Positions 8,399-16,100 of a DNA stretch of 64,000 nucleotides are shown here, piece after piece. Numbering within the stretch: the first letter of the stretch is position 1; every line of letters starts with the position of its first letter. This stretch comes from Candidatus Binataceae bacterium (lineage in GTDB: Bacteria; Desulfobacterota; Binatia; Binatales; Binataceae): contig DATJMX010000072.1 in NCBI GenBank assembly GCA_035508495.1, forward strand, positions 27,683 to 91,682, written 5' to 3'. Made by a program: the position numbers and the translations under genes. A model generated the notes under the pieces. That model saw only the letters and a program-made list of their open reading frames with translations, did not search any database and had not been told where the DNA came from.

Positions 8399-10030
8399 TC
8401 AACCGGCGGCGCGGAGTTCCGCGAGCCGGGACAAAATCTGATCGGCAATCGTATCGGGGCCACGCGTCGAGTCGGCGACGAGGAGGTTGCGCTCGGGAAT
8501 TTCACTGAGCGGCATGAACTCGGATTCCTGCTGCAGATAAATCTCGGCGGTGGCGTCGGAGACCTCGCTCTTGCGCGATTCACGCTCCGAGAGACGCCGC
8601 AGAACTTCGTCCTTGTCGGCGCGGCATTCGACCAACAGTAGTATCGTGCCGCTTCGCCGCGCGAGCTCGAGTACGCTGCGGCGTTCCGCGCGATCCCTGT
8701 ACGTAGCATCGAGGATCGCGCCGCGCCCTGCGGTGAGCGCCGATTCGGCCTCGTGCAGCATCGTCTCGTACGTCGCATGTGTCGAGCGCGCGGAATAGAT
8801 TCCTTCGCCGTAGGCGGCCCGCGCGTGGACATCGGGGGCAAGGCCCGCGATCTTCTTGCGCACGCGATCAGAGTTGATGACCGCAAAGCCGGTGCGCTCG
8901 CGCAATGCGCGCGCGATCGTCGATTTGCCCGTACCCGAGCGTCCGCAGACAACGACCAGCGCCGGCGCCGCTTGGTCGGCGTAACCTGCAGCGAGCGCGA
9001 AGTATTCATGCATAGCGCGGCGGGCGCGCTCGCGTTCCGCACCTTCGATTTCGGGTTCCTCGCTCTTGAGCGCCGCGACCTTGGCGCGAACGAGTGCGCG
9101 ATGACACTTGTATAGCGGCATCACGGTGGCGAGCTCTTCGTCGCCGGAGACCGCGATATATGCGCGAACGAATTCGCGCGCCAGCTCTTGCACGCCAAGC
9201 CGCTCCAGGTCCATCGCGAGGAACGCAACGTCGAGTGCAACGTCGCCGTAGCGCAGCGCTTCGCTGAACTCGACGCAATCGATAACCTCGATCCGCCCCT
9301 CTTCGAGGCAAACGTGCTCGCAGCGCAGGTCGCCATGGCCCTCGGGCGCGCGGCCCGTGCGAGCGCGCTCATTGATCGTCTCCCACAGCACGCGAATCGA
9401 GCGCCGGCAGAAATTCTCGACTTTCTCGAACAGTGCGCGGTCGATTCCCGCGCTAGCGAAACTTTCGCTCTCTTCGAGATTGCCGATAATCGTGCGCCAG
9501 ACAGCGGCCGCCGAGCCGTATTGCCAGCTCTTGTCGCGCGAGCAGGATGCGTGAAACTCCGCGAGGCGCTTGGCGATCGCGCGAATCGTCGATGCGGTCA
9601 CGGTGCCCGCGTTAAGACGCCGATCGAGCATCGCCACGTCGTCGAGCCGGCGCATCTTGACGGCATACTCGACCGCTTCTTCAACAGGAGCTTCGCAGAC
9701 CGGGCCGAGCGCATACGAATTGGCGCGGCGAAAGATTGGAACGACGCCGAGGTAGATGCCTCGTGCGAGACGCGAGTTCAGGCGCACCTCGTCACGGCAG
9801 AATTCGAATCTGCGCTCGAGCTTCGATGCGTCAAGGAACGCGAAGCGTACCGGCTTCTTGATTTTGTAAACGAAGTCTCCCGCCAGGAACACGATCGAAA
9901 TGTGCGTCTGCCGCAGGTCAACCGTGGCCGGCTGGTCAGGATAGAACCCGGGCTGCAGCATCGCACGCACGAGATTCGGCAGGCGCGCGGCGTGCGCAGC
10001 CGCGGAAGCCTGCCGCGCTTGCGTTGTCAT
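8399..10030 (-). CDS. APH-like kinase fused to AAA/P-loop kinase (COG2187 + COG0645 type)
   Basis: A 543-residue two-domain protein. The N-terminal half (about 20-330) is aminoglycoside-phosphotransferase-like, with the catalytic-loop variant HGDLRCEHV and the metal-binding IDCVEF. The C-terminal part (about 345-520) is a P-loop kinase with Walker A VCGRSGTGKST and a lid-like region. Proteins of this build are widespread but their substrate is not established. It sits between the USP-CBS gene (11-nt gap) and the GNAT-synthetase gene (18-nt gap), so it is co-transcribed with stress-type genes rather than resistance genes. Antibiotic modification should not be assumed. Confidence 0.85.
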   Translation of the reverse strand: MTTQARQASAAAHAARLPNLVRAMLQPGFYPDQPATVDLRQTHISIVFLAGDFVYKIKKPVRFAFLDASKLERRFEFCRDEVRLNSRLARGIYLGVVPIFRRANSYALGPVCEAPVEEAVEYAVKMRRLDDVAMLDRRLNAGTVTASTIRAIAKRLAEFHASCSRDKSWQYGSAAAVWRTIIGNLEESESFASAGIDRALFEKVENFCRRSIRVLWETINERARTGRAPEGHGDLRCEHVCLEEGRIEVIDCVEFSEALRYGDVALDVAFLAMDLERLGVQELAREFVRAYIAVSGDEELATVMPLYKCHRALVRAKVAALKSEEPEIEGAERERARRAMHEYFALAAGYADQAAPALVVVCGRSGTGKSTIARALRERTGFAVINSDRVRKKIAGLAPDVHARAAYGEGIYSARSTHATYETMLHEAESALTAGRGAILDATYRDRAERRSVLELARRSGTILLLVECRADKDEVLRRLSERESRKSEVSDATAEIYLQQESEFMPLSEIPERNLLVADSTRGPDTIADQILSRLAELRAAG

Positions 10031-10041
10031 AACCTTTGAAC

Positions 10042-10869
10042 TCAGGCTTTCGATTCCTGCGGCTCCTCGCCGGCCAGTGCGTGCAGGATGTCAGTTGTCG
10101 TAATCACACCAACGAGGGTGCCGCCTTCATCGACGACCGGCAGCGCGCCGATCTTGCGCTCGCGCAGCAGGCGCGCCGCGTCATCGATATCCGTGTCGGG
10201 CCGGATCGTAATTAGACCTTCGGACATAGCCTTGTCGGCCTCGGTGTGTTCGAGGAAGCCGTAGTGCTGGCGGATATCGCGATCGGTGACGATTCCGACC
10301 ACGAGGCCCTGCTTGATAATCGGAACGCACCGGAATCCGCCCTCGTGCATCTTCTGCTGCACGCTGGAAAGTTTTTCGTCGCTCGATGCCGTCACGGGAT
10401 TGTGCGTCATCCAGCTACTGACGATGTTTTTCTGCGCGGGCGTGTACTTCACCGTGAGAACCGGACACGGGGCCTCGCGCAGCACCAGCTCTGCGACGCT
10501 GCCCAGGAAGAACCGCGAGAAGCCGCGGCGCCCGTGGGTCGCCATGATGACGAGATCCGCGTCCACCTTGCGCTGGCATCGGAGGATCTCCTGCGCCGGC
10601 TCGCCGACGCGCGTGATGAGATCGTACTTGAGGCCCGCCAGGCGTTTGCGCGCGACCTCCTGGAGCTTCTCCTTCGCGGTCTGCTCCTGCCCCTTGTAGA
10701 GATCGACGTAGATCGGCATTCCGGTGGGCGGGATCAGCATCGGCACCACGTGGAGAACGAAGACCGTGCCATCGTGCTCGCGGGCCATGCTCGCGGCGGT
10801 TTCGAGGGCGCACATCGAGTTATCATCGAAGTCCACCGGACAAAGGATCTTACGATATGGGAATGACAT
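10042..10869 (-). CDS. universal stress protein fused to a C-terminal CBS-domain pair
   Basis: A 275-residue protein. Residues 1-145 are a UspA domain starting MSFPYRKILCPVDF, with the ATP-binding loop MATHGRRGFSRFFLGSVAE. Residues about 155-270 are two CBS motifs (MTHNPVTASSDEKLSSVQQ and TIRPDTDIDDAARLLRER), which usually bind adenine nucleotides. The ATG at 10869 is fixed by the Shine-Dalgarno AAGGAG at 10877-10882; the open frame further upstream has no ribosome site. It is the first gene of a seven-gene operon that runs to base 332. A sigma-54-type promoter element lies at 10903-10918. The fusion probably senses energy charge. Confidence 0.92.
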   Translation of the reverse strand: MSFPYRKILCPVDFDDNSMCALETAASMAREHDGTVFVLHVVPMLIPPTGMPIYVDLYKGQEQTAKEKLQEVARKRLAGLKYDLITRVGEPAQEILRCQRKVDADLVIMATHGRRGFSRFFLGSVAELVLREAPCPVLTVKYTPAQKNIVSSWMTHNPVTASSDEKLSSVQQKMHEGGFRCVPIIKQGLVVGIVTDRDIRQHYGFLEHTEADKAMSEGLITIRPDTDIDDAARLLRERKIGALPVVDEGGTLVGVITTTDILHALAGEEPQESKA

Positions 10870-10902
10870 CGGAGCTCTCCTTGTGATGCTGGCTGGGCCT
10901 GT

Positions 10903-10918
10903 AGCGAGTGCCATGCCA
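10903..10918 (-). promoter_or_regulatory. sigma-54-type -24/-12 promoter element for the USP-CBS operon
   Basis: Read on the minus strand the site is TGGCATGGCACTCGCT. It keeps the invariant GG and GC with exactly 10 nt between them (consensus TGGCAC-N5-TTGCW), with two mismatches outside those pairs. Transcription would start near 10892, giving a leader of about 23 nt that contains the AAGGAG at 10877-10882. This is pattern-based; a mirror element for the rightward genes lies at 11149-11164. Confidence 0.5.
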
Positions 10919-10959
10919 GCCCGTCCGCGGGCCTGGATCGGTTGCTATCCGGGCAGTGA

Positions 10960-10971
10960 TTGACTCGTCAA
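10960..10971. promoter_or_regulatory. 12-bp palindrome in the divergent control region
   Basis: TTGACTCGTCAA is a perfect palindrome with 5-bp arms and a 2-nt centre. It lies in the roughly 320-nt region between the USP-CBS and CBS genes, 42 nt upstream of the leftward -24/-12 element. It could be an operator or activator half-site. It does not fit the FNR spacing, which has four central bases. The rest of the region (10919-11148) shows no gene; weak open frames there have no coding character. Confidence 0.3.
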
Positions 10972-11148
10972 AAGCTCTCGAATTTTCAAATCGACCGCAA
11001 ACGCGGACTTGTTCGAGTGTATCCAAAGGAACCACACAATGCCCGCCCTCTGCTGCGAACGGTCGCGGGAAAACTCGACGGCTATCGGGCAAGGACGAAA
11101 TTTTGCCGCAACCGCCCGCTACCCGCAGCTGTGGACGAGCAAAGACCA

Positions 11149-11164
11149 TGGCAAGCGAATTGCT
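11149..11164 (+). promoter_or_regulatory. sigma-54-type -24/-12 promoter element for the CBS-P-type ATPase genes
   Basis: TGGCAAGCGAATTGCT matches the sigma-54 consensus TGGCAC-N5-TTGCW at all positions but one and keeps GG-N10-GC exactly. The predicted start is near 11175, so the leader would be only about 17 nt and hold the GGAGAAG at 11181-11187 before the ATG at 11192. The 10-mer ATTTTGCCGC at 11100-11109 upstream also occurs upstream of hsp20 (56571-56580) and might be part of an activator site. Confidence 0.6.
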
Positions 11165-11191
11165 CCTGCAAATCGCTGCGGGAGAAGAACA

Positions 11192-11584
11192 ATGCAATTA
11201 GCCAATTTGATGACATCAGATCCTATCACTGCCAGCCCCAAGGATACCCTTGAGCACGCCATGTCGATCATGAACGCGGGACGCTTTCGCCGCGTGCCGG
11301 TGGTCGAGGGCGGCACCCTGGTCGGCATTCTGACCGAGCGCGACGTGCGCGAACACAGTGGTTATCTCCAATCGACCAAGGTGACCGGCGCGATGCGCAG
11401 CGAACTCATCACGCTTTCGCCTCACGACACCGTCGAGACCGCGGCGCAGCTGATGCTCCAGCATAAGATCGGCGGAATTCCGATCGTGGCGGAAGGCAAA
11501 CTGGTCGGCATCGTCACCACCAGCGACTTGCTCAGGGCGTTTCTGACCGTCGTGCAATCGACGCGCGAGATCATGAACGGCTGA
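11192..11584 (+). CDS. CBS-domain-pair protein
   Basis: 130 residues consisting only of two CBS motifs: MTSDPITASPKDTLEHAMSIM with GTLVGILTERDVREH, then LITLSPHDTVETAAQLML with GKLVGIVTTSDLLRAF. Such stand-alone pairs bind AMP, ATP or related nucleotides and act as energy sensors. The ATG at 11192 is chosen because GGAGAAG sits 4 nt upstream; the frame is open to 11009 but that extension is not protein-like. It is the first gene of the rightward set, directly behind a sigma-54-type element. Confidence 0.9.
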   Translation: MQLANLMTSDPITASPKDTLEHAMSIMNAGRFRRVPVVEGGTLVGILTERDVREHSGYLQSTKVTGAMRSELITLSPHDTVETAAQLMLQHKIGGIPIVAEGKLVGIVTTSDLLRAFLTVVQSTREIMNG

Positions 11585-11610
11585 CGAACTTAAAAGGGGA
11601 AGACCGTACC

Positions 11611-12042
11611 ATGCATATCGAAAAGAAAATGAAGACTCACGTCCACACCGTGAAACCGCAAGACACAGTCGCGCACGCTCGCTCCCTCATCGAGGAGCAT
11701 CGCATCAATCAACTGCCCGTGGTACAGAATCGCAAGCTGGTCGGGATCGTCACTGACCGCGACCTGCGCGACGCGCGTAACGTGGTCGAGACGGCAACCT
11801 CGGATGCGTCGCATAGTCATCATGATGCGCCGCAGGCCAACAAGATCCCGATCGAGGCCATCATGACCACCAACGTCCTGACTCTAGGCTCGGCGGACAC
11901 CGTCGTCGAAGCCGCGCGGATGATGCGCCGCGAGCGTATCGGCGGCGTGCCGATTGTCGATGGCGGCGCGCTGGTTGGAATCATAACCCGCAGCGACATC
12001 CTCGACGCGTTCATCGAACTCAACAACCAGAAGGCAACTTAG
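11611..12042 (+). CDS. CBS-domain-pair protein
   Basis: 143 residues with two CBS motifs (KMKTHVHTVKPQDTVAHARSLI with NRKLVGIVTDRDLRD, and AIMTTNVLTLGSADTVVEAARMM with GGALVGIITRSDILDAF). They are joined by a short histidine-containing linker (SHSHHDA, about residues 69-75). It is a paralogue of the preceding gene, 26 nt downstream, with AAAAGGGGAAG as ribosome site. Together with the USP-CBS protein there are three CBS pairs on this island. The histidine cluster could bind metal, which is speculation. Confidence 0.9.
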   Translation: MHIEKKMKTHVHTVKPQDTVAHARSLIEEHRINQLPVVQNRKLVGIVTDRDLRDARNVVETATSDASHSHHDAPQANKIPIEAIMTTNVLTLGSADTVVEAARMMRRERIGGVPIVDGGALVGIITRSDILDAFIELNNQKAT

Positions 12043-12052
12043 TGAGCTGATC

Positions 12053-12595
12053 ATGAAGGGACCGAATTCCAGACCAACCAACAAGGGCATGGTGCGGGCG
12101 TTAAATCGCCGCGGTACGCGCGCCGATATGAGCCCGCCCGTGGTGCGCAAGGCCGCGGTCAAGGATCCCTCGATTTGCGATCGATGCGGCGCGGTTTACA
12201 CCGCGAAGACCTGGCGCGGCGGACGCCGCCTGACATCGGAATTATTGACTGCGGCGACATATACGACTTGTCCCGCATGCGAGCAGGTCAAGGGCGGCGA
12301 CGAATATTACGGCCGCGTGCTGATTCGCGGCGCGTTCGCGGGCAAGAATCTCGACCGCATCAGCGCGCGAATCACCAACGTCGAAAAGCGCGCGACCGCC
12401 ACTCAGCCTGAGCGCAAAATCGTCTCGCAGGAATGGGACGGCAAAGCGCTCGAAGTGCTGACGACCTCGCAGAAACTCGCCCATCGCATCGGGCGCGAAC
12501 TCGAAAAGGCCTTTGGCGGCCGCGCCCGCTTCGTGTGGGACGATGAAGGCACGCTGACCACGACCTGGCAACACGAGGCACGCGCGCCGCGCTGA
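12053..12595 (+). CDS. BCAM0308-family protein with zinc-ribbon-like cysteines
   Basis: 180 residues. Two CxxC knuckles, CDRCGAVYTAKTW (about residue 43) and CPACEQVKGGDEYYG (about residue 74), form a likely zinc ribbon, followed by an alpha/beta region (RITNVEKRATATQPERKIV). This pattern recalls the BCAM0308 family, named after a gene of the low-oxygen-activated locus of Burkholderia cenocepacia; the function is unknown. It starts 10 nt after the second CBS gene, so it is in the same transcript. The family call is from memory of the motif layout and is not verified. Confidence 0.65.
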   Translation: MKGPNSRPTNKGMVRALNRRGTRADMSPPVVRKAAVKDPSICDRCGAVYTAKTWRGGRRLTSELLTAATYTTCPACEQVKGGDEYYGRVLIRGAFAGKNLDRISARITNVEKRATATQPERKIVSQEWDGKALEVLTTSQKLAHRIGRELEKAFGGRARFVWDDEGTLTTTWQHEARAPR

Positions 12596-12601
12596 TCGCA
12601 G

Positions 12602-12617
12602 CCCGGCCCGCGCCGGG
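12602..12617 (+). terminator. GC-rich hairpin, possible weak terminator
   Basis: CCCGGC and GCCGGG form a perfect 6-bp stem with a 4-nt loop directly behind the BCAM0308-type stop, followed by ATTATTTG. The T-run is short, so it may only attenuate transcription into the P-type ATPase gene. Confidence 0.35.
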
Positions 12618-12657
12618 ATTATTTGCATATGACCGGCGCGCCACCGCTAATGATCGC

Positions 12658-15165
12658 GTGAGCAGCGCACTTCATCTTGAGGGTGGCGCCTCGGCGACCA
12701 CGGGGCTCACCTCCGCCGAGGCTGAGGCTCGGCTTCGCACTTTCGGTCCCAACGAACTCGGATGCGAGCCGTCGCTTTCGCGCCTCAAAGATCGCCTCGC
12801 CGTGCTGGCGGATCCGATGGCGCTGATGCTCGCTGCCGCCGCGATCGTCTATCACGCGCTCGGCGAAAAGACCGATGCGCTCGTGCTGCTCGGCGCGATC
12901 GTTCCCGTGCTCGCCGTTGACGTCGTTCTCGAACATCGATCGCGAACGGCGCTGGAAAAACTTGCCGCGGTCGTCGCTCCGCTTGCGACCGTGATGCGCG
13001 ACGGCGTTGAACGCGAAATCCCGTCCCGGTCGATCGTCCGCGGCGATCTGATGCTGGTGCGCGAAGGCGGCGTGGCGCATGCCGATGGCGTCCTGCGCAG
13101 CGCGGCGCATCTGGCACTCGACGAATCGCAACTGACGGGAGAAGCCGAGCCCGTCGCGAAGGAAGCGATCGCGCGCGACGCCGATGCGGGCGTCGTGAGC
13201 GAGGCCTCGCGAGTTTACACGGGCTCGCGTGCGGTGTCGGGTCGCGGATGGGCGGAAGTCACCGCGACGGGAGCGCATACGCGCTACGGCGCGATCGCGG
13301 CGATGGTCGCTGAGGCGGAGACGCGTCTCACTCCATTACAAATCAAGACGGCGGCATTTGTGAGATCGCTCGTCGTGGGCGCGGTAATCGCCTCCTCATG
13401 GCTCTTCATCCTGTGGCGCATGCGCGGCGCCGATTCCGCGCACGCCCTGCTCTTCGCGCTGAGTCTCGCGATGTCGGCGGTGAGCGAAGAGTTCCTGCTC
13501 GTATTGACAATCTTCCTGAGCCTCGGCGCATGGCGGCTCGGCCGTCTCGGCGTGCTGGTGAAGCGCCTTGCGAGTGTCGAGAGCCTGGGCGCGACAACCG
13601 TCATCTGCCTCGACAAGACCGGCACACTGACGGCCGGCGATTTCGTTCTGAGTGAGCATCGCCCGCTCGAGGATGGAATCGGCGAAGATGACCTGCTCGA
13701 AGCTGCCGTCCTCGCATGCGAGCCAGACCCCGCGGATTCGATCGAGCGGACGATCGTGGCGCACTGCGCCGAGCATCACGTCGATGTAGCCTCGATCCAT
13801 TCGCGATGGCAGCTCATCTACGACCATCCTTTCGACCTCGTCGGCAAGCATATGTCGCACGTCTGGCGGGCGCGCGACGGGTCGCGCGATCGAATCGTCG
13901 CCAAGGGCGCGCTCGAAGGCATCCTCGAGCATTGCGCGCTGACCGTTGCGGAACGTGAACGCGCGCAGGAGCTGCATGCCGAAATGGCGCGAACTGGGAT
14001 GCGAATTCTTGTCGTCGCGGGGCGGATGACGGCTCCTGGAGCGGCTGCGCTGTCAGGAGTCCGCGCCGACGACGAGCGCGGCCTGCGGCTCTATGGACTG
14101 CTTGGCTTTCGCGATCCGATGCGACCGCAGGTGCCCGTGGCGGTAGCAGAAAGTCAGCGCGCGGGAATCACGCTCAAGCTGATCACCGGCGATCACGCGC
14201 TGACCGCGCATGCCGTCGCTGACGAAGCGGGAATCATCCATTCCAATGAATCTGGCATCATCACGGGACCCGAGCTGACTAACCTTGATGCGCCAAGCTT
14301 CGATGCGGCGGTCCGGCGATGCAGTATCTTCGCGCGCGTGATGCCCGAGCAGAAGTTCGCCATCGTCGATGCGCTGATTCGCGGCGGCGAAGTTGTCGCG
14401 ATGACCGGCGACGGCGTCAACGATACGCCCGCGATGCGCCGCGCCGATATCGCCGTCAGCATGGGCCGGCGCGCGACGGAGGCGGCGCGCGCGGTGGCTG
14501 GCCTGGTGCTGCTCGAGGACGACTTCTCGGCGATGGTTGCGACGATTCGCGAAGGCCGCCAGATCTACGCGAATATCCAGCGCGCGTTCCTTTACCTGAT
14601 CGGATTCAAGGTGATGCTGGTGGCGATGGCGCTCGCAGCTCCGCTCGCCGGTTTGCCGATGCTGCTCGTGCCGGTCAGTCTCGTGTGGCTCGAACTGATC
14701 GTGCATCCGGTATCGGCGCTGGCATTCGAGGGCGAGAGTCCAGCCCACGACGTGATGAGCGATCCACCGCGCGATCCGAAGGCGCCAATCGTCAGCCGCG
14801 GCGCCGCGCTCCGTTCAGCGATCTCGGGATTGATACTCGCAGGCGCCGCAGTCGCGCTGTTCGCATATCGACTCCCGCAAGGGCACAACTACGCGCGGAC
14901 AGTTGCGATGGTCGTAGCGATAGCGGGCAGCCTCGCCATGGTCTGGGCAGAATACGCAGGCGCGCAGCCATGGACGAGCATCGAGCTACCACGCCGCGCT
15001 CAGTTCTGGATCGTGATGGCGCTGGCGGCGTTGAGCCTCCCGACGTTCATCGGAATCAAGCCACTGGCGGCGATGCTCCTCGTCAGTCCGATCAGCGTGC
15101 GCGATATCGGAGTAGCGCTCGTCGCCGCGATCGCAGCAGTCCTCTGGCGCGCGCCAGGGCGCTAG
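12658..15165 (+). CDS. cation-transporting P-type ATPase (P2-like) lacking the M4 prolines
   Basis: 835 residues with the full P-type plan: N-terminal cation-ATPase domain (GLTSAEAEARLRTFGPNEL), actuator motif LTGEAEP (about 160), phosphorylation site CLDKTGTLT (about 318), nucleotide-site KGALEG, hinge MTGDGVNDTPAM (about 581) and C-terminal membrane helices. The M4 signature, PEGLP in Ca2+/Na+ pumps or PEEFP in bacterial relatives, here reads SEEFL, so both prolines are lost while the glutamate stays. Ion specificity is therefore unclear. The start is a GTG at 12658, 62 nt after the BCAM0308-type gene. It closes the rightward stress set. Confidence 0.9.
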   Translation: MSSALHLEGGASATTGLTSAEAEARLRTFGPNELGCEPSLSRLKDRLAVLADPMALMLAAAAIVYHALGEKTDALVLLGAIVPVLAVDVVLEHRSRTALEKLAAVVAPLATVMRDGVEREIPSRSIVRGDLMLVREGGVAHADGVLRSAAHLALDESQLTGEAEPVAKEAIARDADAGVVSEASRVYTGSRAVSGRGWAEVTATGAHTRYGAIAAMVAEAETRLTPLQIKTAAFVRSLVVGAVIASSWLFILWRMRGADSAHALLFALSLAMSAVSEEFLLVLTIFLSLGAWRLGRLGVLVKRLASVESLGATTVICLDKTGTLTAGDFVLSEHRPLEDGIGEDDLLEAAVLACEPDPADSIERTIVAHCAEHHVDVASIHSRWQLIYDHPFDLVGKHMSHVWRARDGSRDRIVAKGALEGILEHCALTVAERERAQELHAEMARTGMRILVVAGRMTAPGAAALSGVRADDERGLRLYGLLGFRDPMRPQVPVAVAESQRAGITLKLITGDHALTAHAVADEAGIIHSNESGIITGPELTNLDAPSFDAAVRRCSIFARVMPEQKFAIVDALIRGGEVVAMTGDGVNDTPAMRRADIAVSMGRRATEAARAVAGLVLLEDDFSAMVATIREGRQIYANIQRAFLYLIGFKVMLVAMALAAPLAGLPMLLVPVSLVWLELIVHPVSALAFEGESPAHDVMSDPPRDPKAPIVSRGAALRSAISGLILAGAAVALFAYRLPQGHNYARTVAMVVAIAGSLAMVWAEYAGAQPWTSIELPRRAQFWIVMALAALSLPTFIGIKPLAAMLLVSPISVRDIGVALVAAIAAVLWRAPGR

Positions 15166-15260
15166 GGAGAAGTGCTCAAAAGCCGCATCGCACAATCTTC
15201 TGCTCACGGCGCTTGTCAAAGGAACGGCGGCGGTTAAGACTAGATGGGGATAGCGACTGT

Positions 15261-16085
15261 ATGAATGATGCCCGCCGAGAGTTCGAGATGATCGCGGCGC
15301 GCGAACCGGTGCCTCTGGCCCGCGGCGCGCTGTTGATCGCCAAGGAGGAATACCCCAACCTCGATATCGACGCGTATATCGATCGCTTTGCGACGCTCGC
15401 GCGCGAGGCCGAGCCGATCGTGCGCGCTGGCGCCGATACCGTTGAGCGCGTCCAACTCCTGTCACATTTCCTGTTCGAGCTGCGCGGCTTTGAGGGCAAT
15501 CGCGACGAGTACAGCGACCCGCGCAACTCGTTTATGAACGAGGTGCTCGATCGCCGGCGCGGAATTCCGATCACGCTCTCCGTGCTCTACCTCGAAGTCG
15601 GCCGCCGCCTAGGCATCAACCTTTATGGCATCTCGTTCCCGACGCATTTCCTGGTGAAGGCCGTCGACGATCGCGGCGAGCTGATTATCGATCCCTTCGT
15701 CGGCGGCAAGATTCTCGACCTCGAGGAAATTCGCGCACGCCTCACGCAGATCTATGGTCAGCCTGTAGAGCTGGTGCCCGCGATGATCAAGGCCGTCGGC
15801 AGCCGCCATATCCTGGCGCGGATGCTGCGCAACCTGAAGGGCATCTACGCGGGCGCCTCGGATTGGACGCGCGCGCTGGCCGCGCTCGATCGCATCCTGC
15901 TGCTCGATCCGCGATCGCTCGACGAACTCGCCGAGCGCGCCGCGCTCTACGAGCGCCTCGAATGCTTCAAGGCGTCGCTCGACGATTATCAAAGCTTCCT
16001 GTCACAGGCGCCCGAGCATCCGGCGGCCGATACCGCGCGCGAGGCGGTGATGCGCCTGGTGCGGCAGATCTCGCTTATCAACTGA
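15261..16085 (+). CDS. SirB1-family transglutaminase-like/TPR protein
   Basis: 274 residues from the ATG at 15261 (MNDARREFEMIAAREP). The N-terminal part, about 30-190, is the SirB1/transglutaminase-like fold with DPRNSFMNEVLDRRRGIPITLSVLYLEVGRRLGI and GISFPTHFLVK. The C-terminal 80 residues hold TPR-like helices (TRALAALDRILLLDP). The family is widespread in proteobacteria and has no firm biochemical role. It is followed 15 nt later by lutB and may share its transcript. The long open frame upstream of 15261 is the shadow of the ATPase gene. Confidence 0.88.
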   Translation: MNDARREFEMIAAREPVPLARGALLIAKEEYPNLDIDAYIDRFATLAREAEPIVRAGADTVERVQLLSHFLFELRGFEGNRDEYSDPRNSFMNEVLDRRRGIPITLSVLYLEVGRRLGINLYGISFPTHFLVKAVDDRGELIIDPFVGGKILDLEEIRARLTQIYGQPVELVPAMIKAVGSRHILARMLRNLKGIYAGASDWTRALAALDRILLLDPRSLDELAERAALYERLECFKASLDDYQSFLSQAPEHPAADTAREAVMRLVRQISLIN

Positions 16086-16100
16086 CGCGCAAACGCCGCG

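Noticed and set aside
8399..10030. Antibiotic-resistance phosphotransferase
   Set aside because: The APH-like domain is fused to a P-loop kinase and sits in a stress operon; nothing supports drug modification.
10960..10971. FNR/Anr box for low-oxygen control
   Set aside because: The arms TTGAC/GTCAA have only 2 central bases; the FNR site needs TTGAT-N4-ATCAA.
11009..11191. Open frame upstream of the first CBS gene, and resemblance of parts of this leader to a cobalamin riboswitch (CCCGCAGCTGT-like stretch)
   Set aside because: The frame has no coding character and the CBS gene has a clear ribosome site at 11181. The stretch lies upstream of the predicted sigma-54 start, lacks the ordered stems and B12 box, and the genes behind are not B12-related.
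14319..15260. Long open frame fused in front of the SirB1-like gene
   Set aside because: It is an alternative frame of the P-type ATPase gene; the recognisable protein begins at the ATG at 15261.
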